From contig CM071928.1 in the NCBI GenBank assembly GCA_016081115.2, positions 53,761,950 to 53,825,949 on the forward strand: a stretch of 64,000 nucleotides of DNA. The letters are read 5' to 3'. The translations under genes were made by a program, and so were the position numbers. Below, in pieces: positions 35,046 through 46,611 of the stretch. Source of the stretch: Rehmannia glutinosa. Taxonomy: Eukaryota > Streptophyta > Magnoliopsida > Lamiales > Orobanchaceae. Each line of letters opens with the position of its first letter. Position 1 is the first letter of the stretch. The notes under the pieces were generated by a model that was given only the letters and a program-made list of their open reading frames with translations, made no database searches and was not told the DNA's origin.

Positions 35046-35297
35046 CTTTGCCGCATTAAATACGAGAGATTAAATGTAAATTGGCGTGCAAAATCTAAAC
35101 CATTGATTTTGATCAAATTTCAAAACCACCCGCACGTCCTTTCATGACCCATACTTAAACCATTTCGTCCGTTTTTTTTTCTCTCACTTTACCAAAACTA
35201 TTCATCTCTCTCAAGGCAAAAGAAAGAAACTTCTCTCTCAAAACCCTACAAACCCTCAAGATCATTTTCTAAGTTTCGTTCGATAAAACATCTAGAA

Positions 35298-38200
35298 ATG
35301 GCACCTACTCATGATTTTGTCAGTTAGGAAAGCAAATCCACACCGGGTCTCTTGTGGATTTCAACGGCATGCTTAAACAGGGGAAAAGACTCTCGTGAAG
35401 AAAATTGCTAAGAAAGCTGGAAAAATCTGGATTAAAACCATTTTTGACGATGGAGTTCCCAATGACCTACGTGGAAGAGGTCGCACAATTCTACGTGAAC
35501 GCTGAAGTTCACGATGAGGGCATCATGTCCTCTGTTCATGGAAAAGAGTTCACCATCACGCCAAGGATCAGCGAGAACACAACGCTTATTCTTGGCGGAA
35601 GAAGTCTAGGAGATTTATGAGGTGATATTGACCTGGCCGCTTGCTTGGAAGAAAGTAGCCAAGTCGGCCGTCTTGAAAAGTGGTCTATCTGACTAACAAG
35701 AAGTCTTTGAAAGAAGACTACCACAAATTTCTTTGGACATTGTTGCCAAATGCATAGACATCAAATTTGGCGGCTTTGACCGATTGTCCAAAGCTAAATT
35801 GATCGTAATGGCATTTGCGATCATTGAAGAAAAAAGAAGGTGGTGGCTGAGTTTGTATCTGACAAACTGCGCCGAGAATGTTGGGAATAAATCCTTCAAG
35901 GAAGATGAATACGTTTGGAAGTTCCCCGGGATACGACCTAGTGATTGGCGAATAATGGAAGTAAAAGGAGTCCCTCTTCGACATGGAAAGAGGCGTTCCA
36001 TGTAAACAAGAGGATGTTTCGATCAAACCTCTCGGCGCACGAAGAGAGCTTACGCAAAGAGAGGCTGATATGAGTGAGGGGAAATCGGTGACTGAAAGAT
36101 ACAACTATCTCCCCTCCTCCCAAGAAGGCTATTGCTAAGAAGATTGCAGCCCCTGAAAAAAGAAAAAGAAATCGCACACTGCCCCCTGGTGAGCCCGCCC
36201 TGCGGTGAGTCACTTGCCCCCGTGCCGTGTCTCCTGCCCCTGCGGCACTTGATGGAGAAGAACCATTAATCCCTTCTCCAAAGTGATCAAGAAGAAGAGG
36301 GCGCCACAATAAGAAGGGCAATTGCCTCTAAGACAAGCTGCGACGCCTCTTACCTTCAACGAACCAGAGGAAGTGGAACCGGATGTTCCTCTGGTGAAAA
36401 CAAAAATAAGAAGAAGACTTTCCAAGCTCTCCGAGCTTGAGAAGATCCGAGTCGCTACTCGGCTAGAAAAGATATCCGAGAGGCTATTTGGAGAAGTAGA
36501 GTCTCCGAAAGTTATTGATGAAACGGCCAAGTGTCTTTGAGGCCAATCAGCGAGGCAACTCAAGACCCAGTGTGAGACGAGAACAAGTGAGGAACAAGGA
36601 ATGGTTGAGACAACCGAATTACCTATTGAAAGGGTTGTGTCTCACTTTAATGAGGCTACACGAGAATATCGAAAGCAAAGTTTGCTACCCTCAATCCCGA
36701 GCAAGAGGGACAACATGAAGACGATGACAATGATGATGATGTGATGATCCTATCCCCACCATACCAGACATTCAAAATCATCTGCGAGAATGGAGAAATG
36801 GAAGTGAGTCGATCCGAACAGTTCCAAAGACCCGAATTTATTGAAGAAGAAGAGGAAGTCTTGAACTTTCGGATTGACCAATGTGGTCCAAGCATTTGGA
36901 TGAAGAAAATCGCACGGATATCTTGCGATCTTCAAGGACAAGGAGAAGGAGAGCGCGAGAGGAAGGCGAGGCTCATGAAAAAGCCGATTTGTCCCTTTAT
37001 TTGGAACCACGATCATACACATCCTCACCTTGACGCGTCTATCGCAGGCGGTGAAGAGGATCTAAACCCTGCCGCAATGACGTAGAGTTGCAAATGCAGC
37101 AAGCAATGCAAGAATCGAGAATCCTACATGAGCAAAGGATGATGGAAGGACAGGAGTCCTCCACATCACGGTGGAGATTGATCCTATGGGAGTGGTGCAA
37201 CATATTGCCATTGTTGTCGCTGCCACCACTTCCCACTCACTCGGAAAAGAAGGTGATAAAGGCTGGCGATGAAAGCGGGATTGTGGGGACCCCGTCGAGC
37301 CAACCCCTAATGAAGGTGTCTTACCACTTGCCCCAACGGTGAATACTCAAAGGAGCAGCCGGGAGTCCGGAGACGAGTGAACCCATTCAAGTCACTCGGT
37401 GGTGAGCCGGAGAGAGAAACTCCCTCCACTGCGGTAAGGTCGGAGGATCTGCGGTGACTCCACAACGAATCTCGGAGGCGAAGTGGAGAAGGAACAACAA
37501 TGGATACACAACAAGTTGTCTTGAAGAGGCTCGAGATAGTTAAGATGTCTCGGTTTGAAGTGCCAAGCGCTCTGCTGGCCAATGACGCCGCTGGCGATGT
37601 AGTCGAGGCACTTTGGAAGGAAGCGTCGGGAGTTAACACTGCAGGCAATGAAAGTGCAATCCATGGAGTTGAGACTCCGGTGGATGCCACCTCGAAGACC
37701 CCAAGACAGTTGACACTCTCGAAGGGGATGTCCAGCCTCGGCTGCGATTGAGGCTGCGGGAGGTAATGAAGGCCAACGGGAGGTTGAGACTTCCGGGGTA
37801 AAGAGGCGAAGCACGAGAACATCCCTCCTGCTATCATTGATCCATTAGAAAAGGAGATAAGTGCCCTTCACGATTCCCTAAGATAATCGATGTAACTTTT
37901 AAGGATCCGAAGGTGAAGATGAAGTGAGTCATCCCCTATTGCCGATCCAAAAGACTCGATTGAGGATGTTCCAACCACGAGTAAGTCGACCTCAAGACTA
38001 CTCGCCAAACATTCAACTTTGATGATGAGCCACCCATGGAAATCTCATCATTATCCGATGATGCTTCCGATGAGGGCGAGGACGATCAACTCATGTGGAA
38101 AACCATTTGAGACCAAGAAGAAGCATTGCAGACAGTGAGGCTCGGCAAAGTGGGTCGACTTCACAATAGACCACACACCAAACAGAGTCCACTACGCAGC

Positions 38201-39928
38201 TCCCTGCCGCAGCGAGGTTCGACTCCTCGGGGACTTCACGAGCACCAATTGTCATTGAGCGATTCGATTGCCCGTGATGATCCTTTTGTAGAATCATTTC
38301 CCTCTCTCTGGAGGTACCGACCTCCCGAAGAAGAATCGCCTAGAGATCGAGAGCGCTTCCATAAACCCGATCTGTTATTCCCACAGACACCATTGTTCAA
38401 GCCAGACTATGACTTTGATCTTCTTGGCCGCCACTAAAGGCAGAAGTGATAGCTAAGGTTCGGGAAGTTTTCAAATATTTCTTGAGATTGAAAAGATGGA
38501 GAGGCACTAGGCCTCATTGGACATGAGCCTGGATAACAGAGACACCAACATTTCTTGTTGATCTGCGAGGCATAATAGTCGTGGATCGGGAATGGTGGCA
38601 ACAACAAGCAGACAATGCGCGTGGAACAAGCTCGATACTTCGAGGACATTGTTCAACAATTTGCTAGTGGCGGGTGAGAATGCGATGCAAAGACAAAAAT
38701 GCAAGAGCACATCGAACAAATGCATGAATCTCACACCACGAGAGATAAAGGCTGCTGCGTGAATATAATAAGAAAGAGCTCTCTGTGCGTAGAGGAGAAC
38801 ATGGATCGAAAGTTCGGCCTTCTCATGGTGAGATGAAGTTAGTAGCAGTGAATCAACGCCACTCGCTCGAATTTCGCGACATACTCCGCCAGATTGAAGC
38901 GAGAACTCGGCTATCATGACTAGACTTCATGCTTGCTAGCTTGTTTCGGGGTTCCTCTCTCCTTTAATGATGCCAAAAAGGGGGAAGAGGAATACTAAAA
39001 AGCTGAAGGGATCGAAGCGAGAAGGATGACCTTGACTATGAATGGAAAGACAAGTGAGGAAGTAATAAGAGAGAAGAAAGAAAATCTGTTGAGAGGAAGG
39101 CTCAAAAGATGTGACCTTGATGATTGCTAAAACCCCCAACAAGGTCTTGTCTGGCCCGATATTATCAAAGCAAACTACGATGACTACTGCCACTCCAACA
39201 CTCTGCAGTACCTATGGATGAAAAGAGAAAGACGATTGAAGCGAGGGATGAAAGAAGTGGAAGGAAAGATGGATCCCATAGTTATGAACATTACGAAACA
39301 ACATGGAGGCATTCCAATGATGACGAGAGACACTTATGACATTTGGATCGGGAACCGAGCCAAGATCATTGATGAATTCAAACGCCGCATCCCGAAGGTT
39401 ACTTCGCAAATATGTCCATGGCTCAAGCCAGGATTTATCTTGGGAAAAAGGTCTCAAACTATGTGAAGAAGGCGACAGCGTGAGACTCGGGCGATCACTT
39501 TCTTTGGTCACTCTGCTAGTCACTCATTTGGGAAAAAAAGGCCCCAAGATACAATACACGCCCGAGAGAGGCGGAAGGAAAAGCGATGGTGGATGAAGAG
39601 GTTTGGACCTAGATCTCGCCCAAAAACATCGAGTACATAGATCCAAGCAAGAAAGGAGGGATCTATTGGGCTAGATTTGACGAAGTAGCCAACTGCAAGT
39701 GCTAAGAACAATCTTGAGTATGTGAAGAGAATTGAAGAGGAAAATAAATGACAAACTCAGCTATGGGAGGAAAGACAAGAAAAGCGAGAAGAGATGAAGT
39801 GCCCGGAAGGCGTATGAGAAAAAGAAGGCAGCTGAAGATGAGAAGAAAAGAAAAAGGTCAGAAGATGACAGAGCTGAAGAAGATAAAAGAAGGAGGCAGC
39901 GAAGGAGATGAAGTGTTACTGTCCACCC
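35298..39928 (+). pseudogene. Extra ORF region of element E (env-like position)
   Basis: The start AGAAATGGCACC matches A and D. Conserved pieces appear in shifting frames: FLTMEFPMTYVEEVAQFYVN near 35440, IVAKCIDIKFGGFDRLSKAK near 35738, DWRIMEVKGVPLRHGKR near 35943, EQFQRPEFIEEEEE near 36820, and repeated VETP or AVE-type acidic stretches near 37600-37750. Beyond 38500 is a second, very charged part rich in Arg, Lys and Glu (39210-39930), including IVMNITKQHGGIPMMTRDTY. Total length is far more than a usual env-like ORF. I see no clear membrane segment. The family is known only from plant SIRE-like elements and their many database copies; its role is unknown. Confidence 0.65.
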
Positions 39929-40200
39929 CTTCATGTATTTTACTATGTAAATACATTTTATGTAAGTCTTCTGTACATCGAATAAAATCGTACAATTTCT
40001 ATACTTGTGTAGATGTAGAACAACATAGTTACTTTAAGTTCCATTTAAGCTCTGATACACCTTGTAAACAACTATGTAAAGAACAAGAATGTTATGATCA
40101 ATAAAAGATTGATTCTACGCATACATTCTGTGATTCTGCATTGTCTGTACGTATCTTTGCTGTTACTTTATTGTATGAATGTTTTAAGTTTTGGCATCAT
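39929..40200 (+). other. 3' untranslated region of element E
   Basis: AT-rich, non-coding DNA between the charged ORF end and the polypurine tract. It includes an AATAAAAG stretch near 40100 (GATCAATAAAAGATTG). Confidence 0.6.
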
Positions 40201-40214
40201 CAAAAAGGGGGAAA
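40201..40214 (+). other. Polypurine tract of element E
   Basis: CAAAAAGGGGGAAA directly before the 3' LTR, the plus-strand priming site for reverse transcription. Confidence 0.85.
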
Positions 40215-40215
40215 T

Positions 40216-41758
40216 TGTTGGGAAATTATTTTTAGATTTTGATGAATGCCATGTAAAACTTAGAATAGAAAGTTGGCACCCCATTTTTGTTGTAAATTGC
40301 ATTGTAATAGATAGAAATTTGGTCGAAGTGAGTTAAGTCACTATGCCTGAACATGCAATAAGACAATGGAGAATAGAAGGAAGACTCATTTGTGAAGCGG
40401 TGAGTGTGGAAAAGAAGAGAAGAGAGGAACTGAAGGAAGCGGTGAGATGCGGTGAGTGAAGTATCGATCAAGTCAACTCAAGATAGCCATGCTTCAAGTT
40501 GAAGTGATGAGAAGAGTCTTCCAATGATTGGAAGCTGACTCGAAGTCACCTGGGGAATTAAGAAAATGCAGTCAAGTCGAGATAACTGAAAGAGATCCGT
40601 TTACGAGAAATCAAGAGAATTACTTAAACAAGTAATACCTCCATACTACCTTTCTTGAAGTGCTCGATGCGGAAGCATGCAAAAGGAATAAACCAATGGG
40701 AAGCACTGCACCGTGTCAGAACTCTGAAAAGCTGAAGAATCGTTCATACGAGGAAACGTAAATTCCAAGGACTACAACAAGACAAGCCAACGACCACAAG
40801 TGTCTTTTGAAAATAAGCCTATCTTTTCAACGGGCAAATTTTCAAAAGAACACTATAAAAGGCTGAGGAGTTTATTTGAGAAAAGGTTACCTTGACAACC
40901 TGAACCACGAACATTCAAGCTAACATTTGAACTGTAACCAAAAATATTCTCAAGTCATTCAAGATCAATCCTACATTACGAAGGAAATCAATCCAACACT
41001 CACCTGTGAAGGAAATACAACGTCTATCAGTTGAAGAGGAAACATTTGAAGAATCAAGGGGTCTACATTCCATGGAGGATTGTAGGAAGGTTCAAGGTCG
41101 AACCAGTCTCAAGTTTTTGGAGGGCTTCGTGATCAAATCTAAGGAGCTTGAGCAAGTGGGATGTAGTAGCAAGCAGCTGCTACCGTGTGAAGAAGTCGAG
41201 TTGAATGAGAAGCCGGTTTGTGTGACCAAGGCATCTCGATCGAGTCCCAAAGGATCAAGTCATTTGTGTGATCAAGACTTGTATCAGATTAACCACTCAC
41301 GTATATTGATCAATACTTAGTGGATTCCTCCAGGAGTTGGAGAAGAGAGGAGTAGAAGAATTACCCCATTTCGAACCTCTATAAAAACTTATTATGTCAT
41401 TTACATTTCAACACTTTAATTTCTCGCATATTACTTTCATATTTCTATCCAATTGATAATTAACAAAGTGCTAAAACCAAGTATTAAAACAAACTTAACC
41501 AAATTCAAGGGTGTTAAGTCTTCCTGAAAAACATATCACAATCGAGTTAAGTCTTTAGTCAAAACAAATTTGAGTTATTCTATCAACGGCTCGATTGAGT
41601 CGTTGAGTGACTAACTCTCTTGATTAACTAACTTAGTTGTCCATCAAGGACTCGATTGTGAAGTATTAACTCGAACATTTTAAAAGGACTAAATCGAAAA
41701 GTTGGTAAGGTTTATTCCCCCCTTCTAAACCTTACACTCACACCCCTTGGGACCTACA
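40216..41758 (+). repeat. 3' LTR of element E
   Basis: TGTTGGGAAATTATTTTTAG to CACCCCTTGGGACCTACA, 1543 bp, with TATA box at 40854-40861. Followed by the target duplication CTGG at 41759-41762. Confidence 0.93.
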
Positions 41759-41762
41759 CTGG

Positions 41763-42660
41763 ATATCCGCAAGAATTTAATTTCAGTCCCCTATTAATCA
41801 AGGCGATTTTGGACTAATATTTGAGTCAAACAAGTTTGTAATGACCAAGAATGGTCGAGTTTCTTTGTAAAGGGTACCTTGATAAATAGCTCTTCAAAAT
41901 GTCCGTAATGAATGTTTTTTCCAAAAGGCGAAGAATATGAATGTTACTTACATTTACTAGTTAAATTGTACTAATTTATGTCATTATTGGTTTATGACAC
42001 GTAAATTTCAACACAAGTAAAAAGTTAGTGAATGCGGAATTAATACCAACTTTTAAAACCGATTCACAAGACAAATACGAAGTTTATGTTGAAGAAAAAC
42101 CGGCTAAAGCACCGTTTCATTCGGTGATGAGATGTACCAAAACTCTCGAGTTAATTAACACAGATGTGTGTGATTTAAAACTTGTGCAAACTCGAGGTGG
42201 AAAAAATTACTTCATAATGTTTATTGATGATTGCACAAGATATTGTTATGTATGTCTTTTGAAAAGCAAAGATGAAGCTTTAGTAGCTTTCAAAACTTAT
42301 AAGAATGAAGGTGAAAATCAGCTTAATTTGAAAATTAAGAAGATTCGAAGTGATAGAGGCATAGAGTATGTTGCTCTGCTTGAAGAATTTTTCTCGGAAG
42401 CATGTATAATTTATCAAACAACAACTCCCTACTCACCTCAGTCAAATGGAAATGCAGAACGCAAAAATCGTACTCTTAAGGAGATGATGAATGCGATGTT
42501 GATAAGTTCTGGCTTACCCCAAAACTTGTGGGGTGAAACCATTCTTTCTGCAAACTACATTCTTAATAAGATCCCACACAATGGTAAAGATGAAACTCCA
42601 TATAGAAAGGACGGAAACCATCATATAAATACCTAAAGTGTGGGGGTGTTTGGCTAAAGT
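41763..42660 (+). pseudogene. pol: Integrase of element C
   Basis: Sequence resumes after element E. The first 260 bp carry stops. From 42028 a 202-residue frame holds the integrase core: LINTDVCDLKLVQTRGGKNY, FIDDCTRYCYVCLLKSKDEA, KKIRSDRGIEYVALLEEFF and SPQSNGNAERKNRTLKEMMN. The catalytic Asp, Asp and Glu are all present in one open frame, which is the best-kept integrase in the window. It breaks near 42636. Confidence 0.87.
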
Positions 42661-43884
42661 TGAAGTACCTAAGCCAAAACAAGTTAGAACCAGTCCTAAA
42701 ATGATTGATTGCATTTTCATTGGATATGCAAACAATAGTAGTGCGATCGATTTTTAGTGCACAAGTCAACAATTCCTGATATAAATGAAGCGATGATCAT
42801 AGAATCAAGAAATGTTGTGTTCTTCGAGAAAATATTTCCTAACAAAGAACGGAAAGAAGAAAGTTCGAACAAAATAACTTATGAAAATGCAGGTTTACCT
42901 CAAAGTAATGAAGAGGAACCAAGACGCAGTAAAAGGACAAAAGTAGCTAAGTCTTTTGGTCTTGATTTTCTAACTTATATGTTAAAAAACGAACCTAAAA
43001 CTATTCAAGAAGCATTGTCTAGTCTAGAAGCTCCTCTTTGGAAAGAAGCTATCAACAATGAAATAGATTCCATCTTGCACAATAATACTTAGGAGTTGGT
43101 TGATCTCCCTCTGGGATGCAAACCTTTATGATGTAAATGGATCCTTAAAAAGAAATACAAAGCAGATGGATATATAGATTAGTACAAAGCCCGGTTGGTA
43201 GACAAATGGTTTAGACAAAATGAAGGATATGACTTTTTTGATACATATTCTCTTGTTACGAGGATCACATCCATTCATGTTCTCATTGCTATTGCAGCTT
43301 TGCATAACCTTGAGATGCATCAAATGGATGTGACGACTGCCTTCTTGAATGGTGAGCTTGAAGAGGAGATTTATATGGAACAACACGAGGGGTTCATTGC
43401 ACCCGGACAAGAGAGAAAAGTGTGTAAACTTGTTAAGCTTTATGGACTAAAACATGCACCTAAGCAATAGCACGAAAAGTTTGACACAATTATGTTGTCA
43501 AATGGTTTCAAAATCAATGAATGTAACAAATGTGTCTACATTAAAGGTATAACTGATGCTTATGTCATTGTATGCGCTTTATGCGTAGATGATATGTTGA
43601 TCATGCGTAGTAGTCATGATTTAATCATGAATACTAAGAACATGTTAAAGAAAAACTTTGACATAAAAGATATGGGATTATCTGATGTTATTTTAGGGAT
43701 CAAAATCTCTAGAACTTCAGATGGAATTGTCTTGTCATAATCCCATTATGTCGATAGCATACCTAGAAAGTTTAATGCTTTTGATAGTCCTCCGGCTAAG
43801 ACACTGTAGATATGAGTTTACACTTAGCCAAAAATAGAGGAGAACAGTCTCTCGGCTAGAATATGCAAGGATAATTGGCGATCG
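42661..43884 (+). pseudogene. pol: Reverse transcriptase of element C
   Basis: After an acidic linker (EEEPRRSKRTKVAKSFGLDF near 42910) come the motifs LEAPLWKEAINNEIDSILHN, MHQMDVTTAFLNGELEEEIY and LYGLKHAPKQ. The catalytic box reads CVDD instead of YVDD near 43585, followed by MLI and GLSDVILGIKIS. Stops at 43090, 43130, 43180, 43470 and 43738 break it. Confidence 0.83.
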
Positions 43885-44535
43885 ATGTACTTAATGAATT
43901 GTACACGACCAGACATTGTATATTCAGTGAGTAAGCTAAGTATGTTCACAAGTAACCCGAGTAAGGATCATTGGAAAGCCTCGACAAGGGTACTTAGATA
44001 CTTAAAGTATACCATGAACTATGGAATACTTTATACAAGATATCCAACAGTATTAGAAGGATATTGTGATGCCAATTGGATATCAGACACAAAAGACTCT
44101 AAGTCCACAAGTGGTTATGTATTCACAATAGGTGGAGGAGTGGTGTCTTGGAAATCTTCTAAGAAAACGTGTATAGCTTGATCCACTATGGAATTCGAGT
44201 TTATTTCTTTAGATAAAGCTGGAGAAGAAGCTGAATGGCTTAGAAATTTCTTAGAAGATATTCCTTGTTGGAATAAACCAGTGCCTGTTGTATTGAATTA
44301 TTGATACATTGTGATAGTCAATCAACAATCGGTAGGGCACAAAGTATTATGTATAATGGTAAGTCTACATATTCGTCGAAGACATAATACCATTAGACAA
44401 TTGATCTCAAATGGGGTTATTTCAGTTGTCTATGTAAAGTCAAAGGAAAACCTAGCTGATCCGCATACTAAAGGTATAAATCGAGACCAAATGTACAAGT
44501 TGTTAAGGGGAATGGGTTTAGAATCCACAAAATAA
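43885..44535 (+). pseudogene. pol: RNase H of element C
   Basis: MYLMNCTRPDIVYSVSKLSM, then WKASTRVLRYLKYTMNYGIL, GYCDANWISDTKDSKSTSGY and VVSWKSSKKT mark the connection and RNase H start. After a stop at 44180 the sequence STMEFEFISLDKAGEEAEW continues in frame. The end TKGINRDQMYKLLRGMGLES is typical of this copia lineage. Confidence 0.83.
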
Positions 44536-45000
44536 GAATGTTCATAGCGGTAACCCAACCTTGTGAATTGGAGATCCCAAGACCTTGGTTCAATGGGACA
44601 ACTAAGTTATGAATATTCAGCTGAACACTTGGAAATTGTTTCAGCTCATTCCCAGAACATCCAAGTGAAAAACCCTGCAGAGTGTAGTTAGGTTAAGTTT
44701 ATCTTTTAATGATTCCTATACCTAAAAGGTGGAGTATGGTAGGATACTCTTTATATGAGATCATATATATAAGTGAGAAGTAATGGCGCTTCTACTTTTA
44801 GCACTTATGAATCTAAGACATGGTCCAGGTAGAAATGGACACAACATGAGAACAAAACATGTTAGAACTATTATTGTGTAAGTATTGTTGTCTTGGTTTA
44901 TACAAACTATTTGAATAGTTCAAGACATCATGTCACTACGCAACTAGTAAATCCGATAGTACTTTACTAAGGAAGATTCAAAGTCACAAGCTACCTATCC
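44536..45000 (+). other. 3' non-coding region of element C before the insertion of element D
   Basis: No ORF. GTGAATTGGAGATCCCAAG, then CAATGGGACAACTAAGTT, and further text follow the RNase H stop as expected for a copia 3' region. The 3' LTR is not reached before D begins at 45001. Confidence 0.6.
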
Positions 45001-46487
45001 TATTGGGAAAATTTATGTTTAGATTTTGATGATACCATGTAAAACTTAGAATAGGAAGTTGCACCCCATTTTCCTTGTAATTCAACTTGTAATAGATAGG
45101 ATTTGTATGAGTGAGTTGGAGTCTGCTAAGTTGAAGATTACAAGAGTCGACTAAAGATTGAAGAGAAGATCCAACTGTGTGTCAGTTGTGTGAAGCCGAG
45201 TGAAGGATCAGTCAAGTGACAGAAAAGATATCTCAGTCAGCTAACTGACAGCTAAGTTATTCCAAAATGATTGGAATCGAATGTCAAAGGGGTATGCAAC
45301 AGACAAGACTTGAAGAAAACTGATAGAGATATGTTGTCAAGACAAGTCAAGTTTTTGCCGAAATAGGCATGTGTCAAGTGCCAAAGAATAAAGTTTTTTT
45401 CTTTGAAAGAGTGCAAAAAGCAAGGAACCAATGGGATGTACCTAAAAAACGCAGAGACCAAGGAAAGGTTGCATAACATTAAATTCATGGTACGATCCTC
45501 ATTAATCTTTGCAAGGACAAGACATGCCAACAACCTATGAGTAAGATTTGAAACATATGTCTCTCTCTTCAATGGACATACTTTCGAATTTGCACTATAA
45601 AAAGGCCGAGGAAGCAAGTGAGAGAATGTGACCAACAAATTACAAATTTCATATGACTATCAAACATTCAAGCAAGCAAAACCCGCAAAATACGAAGCTT
45701 TAAAAGACAATACTCAAGCCTAAAATCGAAGGAACTTAATCCAACACACTCGGTGAAGAAAGATTACTTCATCAAGTTGAAGAGAAAATTTGTTTTAAGA
45801 ACAAAAAAAGGTCTACTCTCTAAGGTTGAAGGAGAAGTAGTAAAGTTCAAGTTTGAACGGAAGCTTTGGGCTCGTTGGAAGGTGTGTGATCAATTCCAAG
45901 AGTTCGAGGAGTCAAGTAGCAAAAATAGATGTTTTGTGAAGAAGTTCGAGTCCCAGGAGTAGCCATTGTGTGATCAAGGTGACTTGGATCAGATCGCTTT
46001 GTAACAAACATCATTACTTAGTGGATTCCTCCAGAGTTGGAGAATAGTGGATTAGAGGAATTACCCCATCCTCGAACCACTATAAAAATTGCTTGTGTCT
46101 TATTTACTTACAACACTTTAATTTCTTGCATATCTCTTATATTTGTTGTTAAGTTATAACTGTTGAACTCAACTGATAATAACCATTGCTAAAAACAAGT
46201 GTTGAAAAACAAGTTTAAAACAACAAGGGTGAAAAGTCTTCCGCTGAACAAAAACCAAATCAACTGTAAATTTAAGTGTTAGCTGATACCAGCTAAGTTA
46301 TACTATCAATAGATTAGTCGAGTCTGTTGATTGGTTAACTTTGCTGAAGTAAGCCAACCTAACTGTCCCTCAAGGACTAAGGATTTGTGATTAATTCTGA
46401 AAATATTGAATAGGACAAAAATCGAAAATTTGGTAAGGTTTATTCAGCCCCCTTCTAAACCTTACTACTCACCCCTTGGGACCTATA
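45001..46487 (+). repeat. 5' LTR of element D
   Basis: 1487 bp from TATTGGGAAAATTTATG to CCCCTTGGGACCTATA. TATA box TATAAAAA at 45596-45603. It aligns with the LTRs of A, B and E but with clearly more differences. Both terminal dinucleotides have changed from the TG...CA rule (TA...TA). Confidence 0.85.
45596..45603 (+). promoter_or_regulatory. TATA box in the LTR of element D
   Basis: TATAAAAA within GCACTATAAAAAGGCCGAGG, the same context as in the E LTRs. Confidence 0.65.
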
Positions 46488-46489
46488 AG

Positions 46490-46501
46490 TGGTATCAGAG
46501 C
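46490..46501 (+). other. Primer binding site of element D (initiator tRNA-Met)
   Basis: TGGTATCAGAGC, two bases after the LTR end. Confidence 0.92.
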
Positions 46502-46611
46502 GGTTGGTTCATTGAGCCTTCTGCACCGGTTACTGAACTAGATCTCAATCTTTTCAAGAGAAACAATGCTTGAGTTTTTAAAGCTTTTATTTCAAAAGCA
46601 AAGTTATTATC

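Larger units (their letters stand above)
27580..41758 (+). mobile_element. SIRE-type Ty1/copia retrotransposon E, complete with both LTRs
   Basis: This 14,179-bp element has LTRs of 1567 and 1543 bp, a tRNA-Met primer site, gag, pol, an extra ORF region and a polypurine tract directly before the 3' LTR. The flanking CTGG at 27576-27579 and 41759-41762 is a 4-bp duplication; copia normally makes 5, so one base may have changed. Removing the element restores the copia block of host element C. The two LTRs differ by scattered substitutions and by many CTG/CAG versus CG differences. Reading frames are broken, apart from a 280-residue reverse transcriptase frame. Confidence 0.93.
25300..45000 (+). 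mobile_element. Copia retrotransposon C, split by elements E and D (3' LTR outside window)
   Basis: Its own sequence is 25300-27579 and 41763-45000. The 5' LTR begins TGTTGGAAATTGATTTTTAA. Gag, protease, integrase, reverse transcriptase and RNase H follow in Ty1/copia order. Element E (27580-41758) sits between protease and integrase, and the target duplication CTGG marks the exact site. Element D starts at 45001, after RNase H and before the expected 3' LTR. No extra ORF is seen, and the gag style differs from A, D and E, so this is another lineage, close to the widespread TNT1-94-like family. All frames are interrupted. Confidence 0.85.

Noticed and set aside
35298..38450. Independent host gene between RNase H and 3' LTR of element E
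   Set aside because: The same ORF occurs at the same place in A and D, so it belongs to the element.
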